64,000 nucleotides of DNA from Lepisosteus oculatus. Its lineage: Eukaryota; Chordata; Actinopteri; Semionotiformes; Lepisosteidae. The stretch covers positions 11,925,501 to 11,989,500 of the forward strand of contig NC_090704.1 of assembly GCF_040954835.1 (NCBI RefSeq), in the 5' to 3' direction. The notes below the pieces were generated by a model. The model did not search any database, had not been told where the DNA came from, and saw only the letters and a list, made by a program, of their open reading frames with translations. Of the stretch, positions 23,801-34,600 are shown piece after piece. How positions within the stretch are numbered: the first letter of the stretch is position 1; each line of letters opens with the position of its first letter. The translations under genes and the position numbers were made by a program.

Positions 23801-26800
23801 AAGGTCAGAGTCTCATCAGGCTGGATCTTATCCTGGCTTCTGTATTGTTAAGCATACTTAGGTGATATAACTCCTTCTCCCCTTGGATGGGATACTAGTC
23901 AATTAAACCGCAGTCTCCAACAGTTCTAGTAACCATTTGCATAGCTGATTGGGCTGCACAGGCTGGGGATAAGGTACCTTCCTCAGTCGGGTCTGCAGTG
24001 GGATTTCAACTCTTAACTTTCCAACTAAGAGTCTGGAGCCCTAGCCACTACTCTGTATTGTCTCTCACTACCCAATCAAGTGGATTGAGGTAAAACAGAG
24101 AAACTAAAACAAAACAGCCAAGGCTTCTTGAGTTTTTTGTTTGAAATCAGGAATAAAAGGTGACGTAAAAGCCACAAACCTTACCTTTACATGTAGGAAA
24201 TGGGCTACTCCAATTCCCATTTGTGGTACAAAAAATTTGAGATTCTCCATTCAAGTGTGTATCAGGAGAAGCACATTCAAAAAGCAATGCACTTCCATAT
24301 GGAATGGGCTCATTATTTTCCGGCACTCCCTTAACAATTATGTCATCCGTTGTTTCTTCCAAAATGCACTTGACCACTAATAGAAATTACATTTAAGATA
24401 ATAAATTTACACAGCTCAGGAAATTATTATTTTATTTGATTTTTAAGTGTCATGTTTACTTACTAAATTGTAAACTGGGAAATATTAAGGTATGTTCAAA
24501 TAACAATCAGACAAAGAAGATATATAGTATATATAATGAAAACAATAAAGACAACTCCATTCAAGTGTGTATCAGGAGAAGCACATTCAAAAAGCAATGC
24601 ACTTCCATATGGAATGGGCTCATTATTTTCCGGCACTCCCTTAACAATTATGTCATCCGTTGTTTCTTCCAAAATGCACTTGACCACTAATAGAAATTAC
24701 ATTTAAGATAATAAATTTACACAGCTCAGGAAATTATTATTTGATTTGATTTTTAAATGTCATGTTTACTTACTAAATTGTAAACTGGGAAATATTAAGG
24801 TATGTTCAAATAACAATCAGACAAAGAAGATATACAGTATATATAATGAAAACAATAAAGACAACTCTTTTTCACGCAAGTTTGTCTAGATCAAGTATTA
24901 AGTATTTCATACAACATGGGTTGTGAAAGTTTAGAACAAGCTATCCAAGTTGTTGAAATAGACATATAAGCTTTTATCCAGAAATGACTCAATCCAAGGA
25001 ACAAGAAAAAAAACAAACCAGATTATTCACATTCATAATCTTTCTTATCTTCTGTATATTAAAATAACAATAATGAAAAACATTCACATGGTGAAAACAT
25101 TTATTGATTGGAATAAAAGCATTAAACTATTCTTTGAGATTGGTTGGGAAATGTAATAGTCTAATTTCTTGAACAGATCTTTAAAGAGAAAGTTTTAAAC
25201 ACAAAATCTATTTAATACAAAATTAACTTTTAGTTAGGATCTACTCCTGATTTACCAAATATACAACTGAAATATCACATTATTGTTTAGCTATTTTATG
25301 TACGTGTGTTCTTAGTGATTCATTTTAATATTGTTGGTGATTTTTACTAAAGGGGTACTCTTGTTCATTTAAAAATGTCGCCAAAAGTGTTACAACATTT
25401 TGAAAGAATATTCACCTTCTTCCATTTATGCTCTTTTTTAAATTAATGTTAAAGTTATAGTTTGTATTCTTCATAACAGTACTTGCTGTTATTTATCTTC
25501 TTTCAGGGATAAAAGTGTCCAATTTAATCATTCAAACTTTTATTTTCTTAAATAAAAATTGGACCTTTGTTGCTTCAGTTGTAATGAAAATATTACCTTC
25601 ACAATGAGGGGTATTTTGACTCCATCCATCTGCTCTGCAAGTTTTGGTATCCCTTTGGCTTGCCATCTGATAGCTGAGTAATGAAAATTCAAATTAGAGG
25701 TTTAATTATTTTTGTTTGTTTCTATTATTGCTTGGACAGATGCAGAGGCACAAAATTTAAACTCGCTTTTTTTCCAGTCACAGCTTTTTCAGATCCTAAT
25801 GAGAAGTGTATGTCTAGTAACTTTTATTTTTTACTTTGCATTGCATTACATAAATACAGTATAAATACTGAAGTCTGCTAAAATCATTCTTATGTGCAGG
25901 AATATTATAATAACCTATAATTACCTACTTTGCGCAAAATTGCCTAGAAAATGGGAATAATAATGCATTATACAAATGGTATATACCTTGGTAAATCTAA
26001 TCACAACATTTGTCACATTTTCTGTTCATGTTTCAAAAAAGTGTGTGAAAAGGTCAAGCCCTAATCTCACCCACTTCTACCAACTATGTATAAATATCAG
26101 GTTTACTCACTTGTGCATTTCATTTTAACATCCCTCCTTCCATCCCATTTTCACCCTGGCTCATCCTCAATTAAAAGGAAGGGATCTGACAACTTTATCC
26201 TTCTGAATGGGTTTTAATTCACCTCGGCCAGGTCATTTATGCCAATAATGTTCATTCATTACAGTCACATATCTTTTCTGTCTTAATTATAGTGTATCTG
26301 AACCACCAAATAGAGTTTGAAATGCTGATATGTGTGCAAAACCTACCCTTCATTGCAGATATATTGAATTTCAGCTCCAAATACAAAGTCTGCACCATGT
26401 ATTAACTGAAAACGCCCATTTAATACATCTCCAGGATGTCCACACTGCTTTGCTAAAAAGTGAAACACATTGGAGAAATTAATTTGATAAATTCTGCATA
26501 GGAAATATGATTTTGTATTTTCCGAATGAAAAAACTTCAGAGGAATCTGAACTGCAACACACAAAAATTAAAGTAAAAAAAAACATTTATTAAAAAGAAG
26601 GGCTTCTGTTGGATACATCCCATAACAATTTGTTTGTTAATCACAGAGACTTAGTGTCTGTCATCACATGGAGTTTCCTTTTCAGACTAATTTTGATCAT
26701 ATTCAAAATGTATTGGTATTTGTACAATAAATGCATTTTGCCTTTAATGGAACAACCAACTGGATGCTGTTTAGCCTTAGAAATGTACTATACATGCATA

Positions 26801-27575
26801 AATATCATATAGTTTTATATTAATTTTATAGTTTTATTTTTTCAAATTTCATTACGTACTTACGTTCACACCTTCCAGGACGATGTACTACCCAGTATTG
26901 TTTTTCACACTTGTAACTAATTCTTCCTCTTGAAACATATCCAGAGTGACAAGTGAAATATAATAAATCTCCATTTGTGTAGTTATCCTTCACATATTCT
27001 TTCGAAACATAAGCATTGGCAACGTTTGGGATGTATGAGCAGGCTGCAAGAATGCACAAGAATAGCGAAAACGTTCCAATTAGAAGCTCAAGGTAACATA
27101 AAAGTAACATAAATGTGTTACTGAAAAGTAACAGAATCCTATTTGGTTTCAAACACAGCACTTGGTACATATGTTTTCTGACTTTCTCAAATAAAATTAA
27201 TATGCTAGTTATAGATGTAGAGATTTACTGCATAAGTGAAATATACAGTATGATATTTATTTGGAAGAATATATAGTTATTGTTGCATTATGAGAAAGAT
27301 ACCCTATGAAAAATAATTGTTGAAATTCTTTATAAAAAAAGTCATTATCAAAAAACAATAATAAGATTCTTGTGATTACAAAACCACACAATATTAATAT
27401 CTATAAGAACTGTATCAATATTACTTTTATCTTTCTCTCTCATCTAGTACTAAACCTTTTTTAATGACTAAAGAGTAGAATAATAGAATTATTAGAATCA
27501 CTTACCTGATGTTTTTGTTAAAACATCAACACAACCCCATATAAGAAAAAACAAAACAACGTGTGAAGAGACCAT
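20644..27575 (-). CDS. CFH-like gene A: six-CCP secreted complement regulator, 'mini-factor H' plan
   Basis: Predicted secreted regulator of the alternative pathway C3 convertase. I join on the minus strand 27575-27506, 27043-26864, 26452-26347, 25673-25597, 24376-24185, 23324-23151, 21914-21735 and 20837-20644: 1173 nt, 390 residues plus TAA, all GT-AG. The plan is a signal peptide, CCP1 to CCP4 with CCP2 split over two exons as in factor H, then CCP19-like and CCP20-like domains. The domains keep four Cys each (the last has five), and all but the last keep the Trp near Cys4. Introns are phase 1 except the one inside CCP2 (phase 2). Sequons occur in CCP1 (NYT) and CCP3 (NWS). In factor H, CCP1-4 give cofactor and decay activity and CCP19-20 bind C3d and host surfaces; that function is inferred here. 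A 310-bp duplication in intron 4 copies part of the CCP3 exon. Confidence 0.85.
21735..21914 (-). CDS. Gene A exon, CCP19-like
   Basis: 180 nt, phase 1 to 1, acceptor TATGTTTAG, donor GTATGT. It encodes FCGQPPVVTNADIEGW, VTYRCQKFYEVEG and ITCTRGEWTTLPKCL. CQ.FY..EG and PKCL are characteristic of factor H CCP19. Confidence 0.85.
   Translation of the reverse strand, partial: HQHFVDSLQLSQMQILKAGQSLAMILVIVLHTDVKSFTKWKDQIQLHVQEENGLLYLNV
22727..22938 (+). repeat. 3' fragment of the 5S-type SINE family
   Basis: Matches the 3' two thirds of the element at 42095-42655 (CTATGAATTGGCTTCATCAC, AAAGCACTTTGAGTG, TTATTATT tail). The 5S head is missing. Confidence 0.65.
23151..23324 (-). CDS. Gene A exon, CCP4
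   Basis: 174 nt, phase 1 to 1, acceptor CTCCTTAG, donor GTGAGT. It encodes LSCGSPPDVHKGKLLSP, VEYECENKFHFQG and VQCRRGRWTTTPVC, like factor H CCP4 (SC.SP.V..G). Confidence 0.85.
23790..24070 (-). repeat. Probable tRNA-derived SINE in gene A intron
   Basis: The reverse complement contains GTGGCTAGGGCTCCAGACTC followed by GAGTTGAAATCCCA, the A/B box head of a common fish SINE class. Confidence 0.5.
24185..24376 (-). CDS. Gene A exon, CCP3
   Basis: 192 nt, phase 1 to 1, acceptor TTCTATTAG, donor GTAAGG. It starts VVKC as in factor H CCP3 and continues PYGSALLFECASPDTHLNG, IFCTTNGNWSSPFPTCK. Confidence 0.87.
24245..24864. repeat. Direct tandem duplication, 2 x 310 bp
   Basis: Copy A 24245-24554 and copy B 24555-24864 differ at about three positions. 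The unit contains the 5' 132 nt of the CCP3 exon, its acceptor and about 180 bp of intron, without the exon's last 60 nt or donor. It is either recent or an assembly duplication. Confidence 0.9.
24496..24686 (-). pseudogene. Truncated duplicate of the CCP3 exon with hydrophobic read-through tail
   Basis: Copy B keeps the acceptor and the first 44 codons of CCP3 (VVKC to THLNG), then runs into duplicated intron. The frame stays open 19 more codons, nearly all hydrophobic (VVFIVFIIYTIYLLCLIVI), then TGA. There is no canonical donor at the break. It is probably a dead exon, but it could act as an alternative last exon. Confidence 0.7.
25597..25673 (-). CDS. Gene A exon, second half of CCP2
   Basis: 77 nt, phase 2 to 1, acceptor TTACTCAG, donor GTAATA (weak). 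It encodes YQMASQRDTKTC and RADGWSQNTPHCE, matching the second half of factor H CCP2. Confidence 0.83.
26347..26452 (-). CDS. Gene A exon, first half of CCP2
   Basis: 106 nt, phase 1 to 2, acceptor CACTTTTTAG, donor GTAGGT. It encodes KQCGHPGDVLNGRF and IQYICNEG, the factor H CCP2 signature (CGHPGD, CNEG). The same mid-domain intron exists in factor H. Confidence 0.87.
26864..27043 (-). CDS. Gene A exon, CCP1
   Basis: 180 nt, phase 1 to 1, acceptor TTCTTGCAG, donor GTAAGT. It encodes ACSYIPNVANAYVS, NGDLLYFTCHSGYVSRG, YKCEKQYWVV and PGRCE, with four Cys and one Trp. Confidence 0.85.
27506..27575 (-). CDS. Gene A first coding exon, signal peptide
   Basis: ATG at 27575, 23 codons plus 1 nt, donor GTAAGT. 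The peptide starts MVSSHVVLFFLIWGC, a short n-region with a hydrophobic core, consistent with secretion. Phase 1 joins to CCP1. Confidence 0.8.
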
Positions 27576-27705
27576 TTTAGTTACTGTGCAACTCTGTTGA
27601 CCAGACTGAATAGCACACATTAAAACCCACAAAAACCCACACAAAGGAGAGAATGTGCTTGCTAGTTAGTTTCTGTAGTCACCACACATAACTTTTTTTC
27701 TTTTG

Positions 27706-27713
27706 TTTAAATA
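27706..27713 (-). promoter_or_regulatory. TATA-like box upstream of gene A
   Basis: TATTTAAA on the minus strand about 130 nt before the ATG. The same motif and its surroundings recur in the paralogous 5' flank near 41340. Confidence 0.35.
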
Positions 27714-27854
27714 GCTCCTTGAATCAATATGTTATGTAAACACATTGATCATAGGGCAAAAAGAAAAAAAACTTAACTGTTACATGCCCAACAATGTGTT
27801 CTATCTGTCAGTGATCACAAACCTGTGATTATGTATTCATGTGTCCATAGTTGT

Positions 27855-27985
27855 TATAAAGGAACAAGTAATAGGTTTTGATGAAGGCTCCACAGCAGAA
27901 ACTTTGTTTTCTTTCTTCTCTTTTCATCACAGAATAAACCTATTACTTTCCAGCATGCTGCATGCTGACGCAGATACCCACCTGA
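27855..27985 (-). repeat. Penelope-like terminal repeat, degenerate copy 1
   Basis: Contains GAAGGCTCCACAGC, TCTTTCTTCTCTTTTCA, AATAAACCTATTACTT and GCATGCTGACGCAGAT, the hallmarks of the family at 29.0, 37.2, 51.3 and 55.1 kb. Confidence 0.6.
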
Positions 27986-28243
27986 ACTTGTTGTTAACTT
28001 GTTGTTATAAATACACCTTTCATGGTTTGAGTGATTTTAACAGCAAGAAAAAGTTGCTATGAATTATATGATATATGCATATATATTTAGCAGGAATGGT
28101 ACCTTGATTCTTCCTCCTTAACTTTTTTGTATGACATTAAATGCAAAGGTAATAGTGATAACTTTGTGATATGGATTTATATACATATTGAAATGTGAGA
28201 CATGAAAATGATCGGAAAGCAAGATTTTTTTATGCCCTTGGTG

Positions 28244-28760
28244 TTAAAGGCAAACTGCAATGCTGTTTTTATATTTCAGGGTTAGAAAGATAAGTGCAGA
28301 ATCAGTATTGATGAGTGCATTTCAAACCACACTAAAAGTAAAATCTACAATGTAACTTGTCAAACCTCCAATTTACATCACAAAACAGACAAAATGTCCA
28401 GCTACGCACAGCACCATGTTCTGGGATTCAAAATGAGGCAACAAGACTTTCGATGATGTGAAGCATTCCTATTACACTGTACACAAGCAGGCTTGTAAAT
28501 ATATATATATTTATATTTTATATTTATATCTAAAATATAACATTTTTAAATATAGACTTCAAGACAGTTTTGCTGATAAATGGAACTTACTTGTTAACTC
28601 TACATGCAGATTACATTGGAAACTTTTTGTGGTGAAATATCTGCTGCACAACCTGGACTTACACTTATTTGTCAGTTTTTTCTATACTGTCAATGAATTT
28701 ATGTTGTTACCGAGATTTAATAACTGGACTGTGAAACTGGGACTGCAATTCCCCTTTTAA
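28244..28760. mobile_element. TTAA-flanked MITE, copy 2
   Basis: Bounded by TTAA (28244-28247 and 28757-28760), with inverted ends AAAGGCAAACTG and GCAATTCCCCTTT. The interior matches the reverse complement of 4220-4809, for example AATCAGTATTGATGAGTGCA. It lies in gene A's upstream flank and is absent from the paralogous flank at 41.6-41.7 kb. Confidence 0.6.
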
Positions 28761-28973
28761 TACAAAAGTAAACAATCCAGTCCATTTCACATGATAGCTT
28801 AAATATAGTGTTCATCCATGAAAATAGTGTTCCAGGTTGTTTTTCCAAATAAAGATGTGCTTTTACAGAAGTTCCACACAGTGCCCATGCCATACTGTAT
28901 ATGTACTGTATGATAGGAGATTAAAGGAATTAGAACTATTGACACCTGTCCCTTTACCATATAGTTCAGGTGG

Positions 28974-29174
28974 GTAGCTGCGTCAGCATGCGTAGGCTGC
29001 AAAGGAACGAGTAATAGGTTTATTCCATGCTGAAAAAAAGAAGAAAGAGAACACAACGTTTCGGCCATGGAGCCTTCTTCAGGTGTCAACACCTGGAGAA
29101 GGCTCCATGGCCAAAACGTTGTGTTCTCTTTCTTCTTTTTTTCAGCATGGAATAAACCTATTACTTGTTCCTTT
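28974..29174. repeat. Large palindrome of Penelope-like terminal repeats, copy 2
   Basis: Arms 29001-29087 and 29088-29174 are near-perfect inverted copies meeting at AGGTGTCAACACCT, preceded by GTAGCTGCGTCAGCATGCG. Each arm carries the CTGAAGAAGG...CCGAAACGTTG block (degenerate in the right arm) and AATAAACCTATTAC. Confidence 0.85.
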
Positions 29175-29772
29175 ACCATATGCCAGTAAATGGCACTCCC
29201 AGGAGTCCCCAAATATACTGCACTGCAAATAGACTTACAGTAAATCTCACAGAAGAGGATTGCCTATCTTATTAACACACATCTGTGCATCATGGTATGT
29301 ACAGTACACTGTTTTGTACGCTGGCAGTCATAGTTTTACACTCTCTATAAATAAAATTAATAAAAACGTAAATGGATACATATCTGTAGAGCTGCTTCTC
29401 TAAAATATCTTTCTCAAGAAGCTTGAATTTTTACATTTTAAATACTTGACTAAACAATGCAGCAAATTAAACTTTGAGTTAATTATTCCCTAGAGGAGTC
29501 TTTTATGATAATAGCCTAGTTTAAACAAGCTATTTGGAAACAAAAAAAATCTTCAAAAACAACATTTAAGGTGAATGGTTTGACTTTGATCTGCAAACAA
29601 CTTCAGCTTAGTTTTGTACTTAGAGTATAGGTCATGGTAAAAACATTTCACATTGCTTAATAATGACAGTGTGTTAATAATCAACATATTGTCTTGATTA
29701 AATTTAAATCAGTGTTTATTATTGATGTAGTGTGAGTAGGATCTTATTTCCCATTAATTGTTTTATATAGAC

Positions 29773-31215
29773 CAGTGGTTCTCAAACTTTTTGGACCAAG
29801 TACCACCCCTAATCCAACCAAAGCATCCAAGTACCACCTACAAGTCATCATCTCATAGTAACCCCAGAAATTCTCAATGACCAACATGAGCACGCGTGCA
29901 CACACACTCACACATACATATAATAAATATTATAATAATAAACTTTATTTGATATAGCGCCTTTAAAGGTGGCTTCTCAAAGTGTTTTACAGAAAAAAAA
30001 AAACAGTAACAACAACTAATAAAAAAGCACCATTTCAGTGAGAAGGGTGAGCCTGTTTAGTCGAGCAAAGCAGATGTGAATTAATTTTTCGAGTCTTGAT
30101 ACAATTCACAACAGAGTCTAACAGATTTTAAATCGTCAGGCATTTTCTTGATGGCAAAGGTCTCGCGGTGGATGTTGCAATGCGTTCATTAATTTCTGGA
30201 GCAACCTCTCTAATTCATGCAACTACTCCGTTATGTCGGCTTGTCATTACTCTAGCACCGTCTGTACAAACTCCGACACATTTTATCGAGTCGATGCCAT
30301 TCTCTTCGATAAATGAATTGAGAAACTGAAATATGTGTTCTCCTGTAGTTCCTGTTGGTAGCGGTTTACAGAACAGAAAGTCCTCACGGGATGTACCCTC
30401 AAACTCGTATCTAACGAGCAAATTGGCCAAATCGACTACAGACTCATCTAATTGCAGTGAAAAACATCTGCTCATCTTAACGCACTCTATCAGTGTACTT
30501 TTGATATAATCCTTCATTTCAATAATTCTATGAATGACTGTGTCTTTCGGGGGGGGGCAGCAGGTCGAGCTGTTTAGCAGCTTTTTCGCCACACATAATA
30601 CATGTCTTTTGCCAACGGTAAATAAGGTTCTTCAAAAATAGTGTGGCTTACCTGCTTTAGCAAGCCGCAAGTTTGCATTTTTCTGCGTTTCCGTTTTTAT
30701 TTCCGTATTTATTTAAAGTTTTTACTTCATGCGCATGGGAGCGAAACACAGAGACACTCGGTGTATTTTTCTCAAATTAACAGTTCTTAAATATTTTTCT
30801 GTTATCTATCAAGGTTTCCTGTGCTCACAAGATTACCAGCGTTCATAGCACGTATTTTTATGCATTCCTGCGTTTACAACGTTGGCATTGTTCCAAAATC
30901 ACGCACATTCTCCTTCCTCCCTATTTGCTGGAGATACAGTAGCTTTTTTAAATACAATTGGTCACTTGCGTCCGTAGCACGCATTCCTATAGAGTGGTAT
31001 AGAATTTCAGAGTATCTCTTGTGTCCACTGAAGTATTAGCGCGCACTGTATCGTAGTACGTAGGCTGCGTATTCGACACATATTAAAATAAAAAATATGA
31101 AAACTCGTCCGGATTTTTCAGCGCACACGACACAGTTCCAGGGTCATTTGGCGTACCACCTTGCGGCACTCTGCATACCACTGCCGGTACGCGTACCACA
31201 GTTTGAGAACCACTG
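29773..31215 (-). mobile_element. hAT-family DNA transposon, internally decayed
   Basis: Terminal inverted repeats CAGTGGTTCTCAAAC and GTTTGAGAACCACTG. The 8-bp flanks ATATAGAC / ATATGTAC agree at 6 of 8 positions and fit the hAT consensus nTnnnnAn. It includes a transposase remnant on the minus strand and a small reversed L2 tail at about 29935-30000. Confidence 0.82.
30215..30592 (-). pseudogene. hAT (Charlie/ZBED-type) transposase fragment
   Basis: About 125 residues of the catalytic region: CFSLQLDESV, VRYEFEG, EDFLFCKPLPTGTTGE and CVGVCTDGARVM. In this family the first two catalytic acidic residues lie in the LDES and CTDGA blocks. The zinc finger and the C-terminal dimerisation region are missing. 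A related fragment is at 61.35 kb. Confidence 0.8.
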
Positions 31216-31266
31216 ATATGTACCATATATAGTCATTTCACAATGCTCTCTAAACATAGAAAATAT

Positions 31267-31631
31267 TGTGGCACCCTTGCCTGGCATTGCAGTTGAAGAG
31301 TGCCCGGCTAAAGTGCACGGCGAAGGGCAGGACGGGAATAGCAACCAAGTCAGGGACTAAGGGAGCCTCTGGCCAGTGCCACTGACCATCCGGAATGGGG
31401 GTACACTGTGTAAGGTGAAATAGTTATCCCTAGTTTGCACCCCTTTTATACCTGTACCCACTTACCACCCTATACCCATGTACCTTTACCCGAAATGACC
31501 CTTGTGTGTTGCATCCTGCTTTGTCTTGTCGTATTTCTTGTGTGGCTGTTGCTGTGCCAGACACATGTCTGACTAAGAAAGCACTGAGTCTTGTACTAAA
31601 AGAGCCTGAGTTCAGAACCTGCCACGCTACA
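31267..31631 (+). mobile_element. 5' LTR of a Ty3/Gypsy element
   Basis: It begins TGTGGCACCC and ends GCCACGCTACA (TG...CA). A primer-binding-like TTGGTGTTAGAGTGGGA follows at 31633, where many Gypsy elements have their tRNA-primer site. Its ends resemble the solo LTR at 50104-50467. Confidence 0.6.
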
Positions 31632-34600
31632 ATTGGTGTTAGAGTGGGAAGGATTGACAGAGACCTACAACACCTGTCTGACTCAGAGAAGCACTGGTTC
31701 CCTCAGCAGATAAGCGACACCCTTAAGTGCCTCCTGGGGGCAAGCAGCAGCCAGCTCCTCGGCGCCATCGGCGACCACAGCCTTTCTGAGGGCCAGTGGT
31801 GGCCTGCCTGGTGGAAGAGGGACTATCTCCCTGAGCTGAAGTGGCAGGAAAGGGAAGTTGGACCAGCAGGGACCAGCTGGCTATTCATGCACCAGTGGGC
31901 ACCAGTGCGGCTGAGCCGCTACAACGGGGAGGTACCGTGGAAACTGTATGAGGGCCAGTTCCAAATGGCGGGAGATAGCGCTCCAGGCCCTGGCAGTGAC
32001 AGAGTTGCAGCACCATGTGATGCTGACCGCGCTGATCTCCTTGGAGCAGGCTTTGGCTCTGACTGAGCAGGCCGATACTATGTTTGAGGAGACTGGCGGG
32101 CACAGCCAGAAGGGGGCTCCCTGCCAGGTGGCGGAGGCTGCAACAGAGGAATTGGGTGGGGAGAAGGAGAGGTCACCTGCTACCGCTGTGAAGAGAGGGG
32201 ACACTTCGCACAGGAGTGCCAGGCACCAGAGTCCCGGGGCCGCCAGAAGCTGTTCAGAAATGGGAGCGTGACAGTCTAAAGGGTGGGAGGCTGCCCTTGA
32301 ACAAAGCTACCCTTGCACCGGTGAGCCCAGAGGAGTTCTACACCCTGCCTGCCACCATGGGACGGATTGACCATGGCTGGGGTTTATTCCTCCCCTGCCT
32401 CATCGATGGCAGACACTGCCAAGCCCTGGTCGACACCGGCTCAATCATCACCCTGCTCCGGCCTGGTGTCCTGCTGGGAACCGAGACAGCCAGACTCCCA
32501 GGATAGGAGACCACCAGACTGTGCCCGAGGACGGTGACGGGACAGTGCGCAGAGGTCCTTGGCAAGGGGGCGCTGACCGTGAAGTTTGGGGCAGCGAGGG
32601 TGAAACACCCCTTTAATCTTGCCTAAAACCCTGAGGACTGCATTCTGGAGTTGTACTGGTTGCAGCAGGTGGGTGGCTGCCTAGACTTGGGCCGGCTGGA
32701 GCTGGTAGGGCAGAGGGAATAGATCCGTCTCGCAGGGGACGGGACAGGGGGGTGTCCGGGGCATACTGGCTGACTGGAGCAGGCCTGGTGGGATGGTTGG
32801 CGGAGCGTCCGCTGGGGGGAATGCGGGGGGCAAGCACAGGGAGGAGACAAGCCGTGCTGTGGGGGAGCTTCTCCATCGGCCAGGGGCAGTTCGGACGATC
32901 ATGCCCTGGCTACATTTGAGAAGTTGATGGAGCGAGTGCTGATGTCAGTCCCCCGGAGCAAGTGTGTTGGGTATTTAGATGACCTATTCGTGCATGCCTG
33001 GGATTTCGAGTGGGCTCTGGCAAACCTCCGGTTAGTGTTGGCCTGCATTTGGCGGGTTGAAGCTTAACCCCGGGAAATACGAGCTCCCGAGGCAGGAGGT
33101 TACTTTCCTGGGGCATGTGGTTGGCCCGCAAGGGGCAACTACGAACCTGGGGAAGGTCGTCGCAGTGCTCAACTGGGTGACTCCCTGCACTGTGGCAGAG
33201 CTCCGCAGTTTCCTGGGGTTGCCGTCTTACTACCGGAGGTTTGTACAGGACTTCGCCAGCCTTGCTGCCCCGGCCCACGGAGAAAGGGCGCCGTTTTGTT
33301 TGAGATGTGGAGCGTGAGGAGGCCTTCCGGGGGCTGTGGGAGTCTCCCGGATCCGATGGAGCCCTATGTACTAGATACTGACGCTAGTGACATGGGGGTG
33401 GGAGCAGTACTAGCACAGGTGGTCGTGTATTTCAGCTCAGGCCAAGAGGAATTATTGTGACACCCAGAGGGAGTTGCTGGTTGTCATCAATTTCTGCAAT
33501 TTCAAGGCCTACCGGTTTGAGTCTCGTTTCAAACTGCGGTTGGACCATGCATACCTCACCTGGCTGCTGAATTTCAAGGAGCCCAGGGGCCAAATGGCTA
33601 GATGGATTGAGATTCTGCAGGAGTACAACTCTGATGGTCGTGCATCGTGTGGGGTCTCGCCACCGAAATGCGAGCAGCGGACTGCCATATGGAACTGGTG
33701 GACCTGGCGTGGCAGCAGAAAGGGGACCCCGACATTGGAACGGTGCTCCACTGGAAGGCAGCAGGGGCATGGGGCACTTCGGCTCCGCGAAAAACCCTGC
33801 AGCGACTCCAGGACCATTTCTATTGGGGCCTTTGCCACCAGGACGTGAAGGGTTTCTGCCGGATGTGTGCAGTCTGCGTGGTCCAGAAGAGCCCACCCGA
33901 GCGTGCCCGGGCACCCCTCCAACAGCACCACGTGGGGATGCCCATGGAGCAAGTGGGGGTGGACATACTGGGCCCATTTCCGTACACCAAGGCGGGCACC
34001 CGCTACATCCTGGTAGCAGTGGATTATTTTATGAAGTGGCCGGAGGGATATGCCCTCCTGGATCAGAGTGCGACCACCATGACTGAGGCCCTGTTGGAGG
34101 GAATGTTCGTCAGGCTAGGGGATGTACCAGCGCCTGGGGATTAAGAAAACGAGGACCTCACTCATGCTGGGCCGGGAGCTGCGTAACCTGGTGGATCTGG
34201 CATTCAGTTCACCGCTGGGAGGAGAGCTGGCGCAGACAGCTGGGCCGGATTACCTGCAGCAGCGGATGCTGCGAATACACAGCTTTGCCTAAACCCAAGT
34301 GCCTCAGGCGGAGGTACGGCTGAAGCAGTGCTACGATCTGCACTGCAGGGGGACCCCCTTCAGATCGGGGGACCTCGTCTGAGTCTTCAATGGGCTGAGG
34401 CCCTTGCGGCACCGGCATGGGAGAGACGTGGAGGCATGGGAGAGTCCTGGAGGTCATGGGGGAAGTCTGCTACCATGTCTGGTTCGGGAAGCAAGGCAGG
34501 GTGGTGGTTCTGCACCGAGACTGTCTGGCTCCCTTCGGGGCTTGGAAAGGGATTGCTTGAATGGGAGGGTGTGGAGGAGCCCGGGGAGCAGTCAGGTCCA

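Noticed and set aside
33432..33977. 181-codon minus-strand open frame
   Set aside because: Antisense to Gypsy integrase/RNase H; long only because the element is GC-rich.
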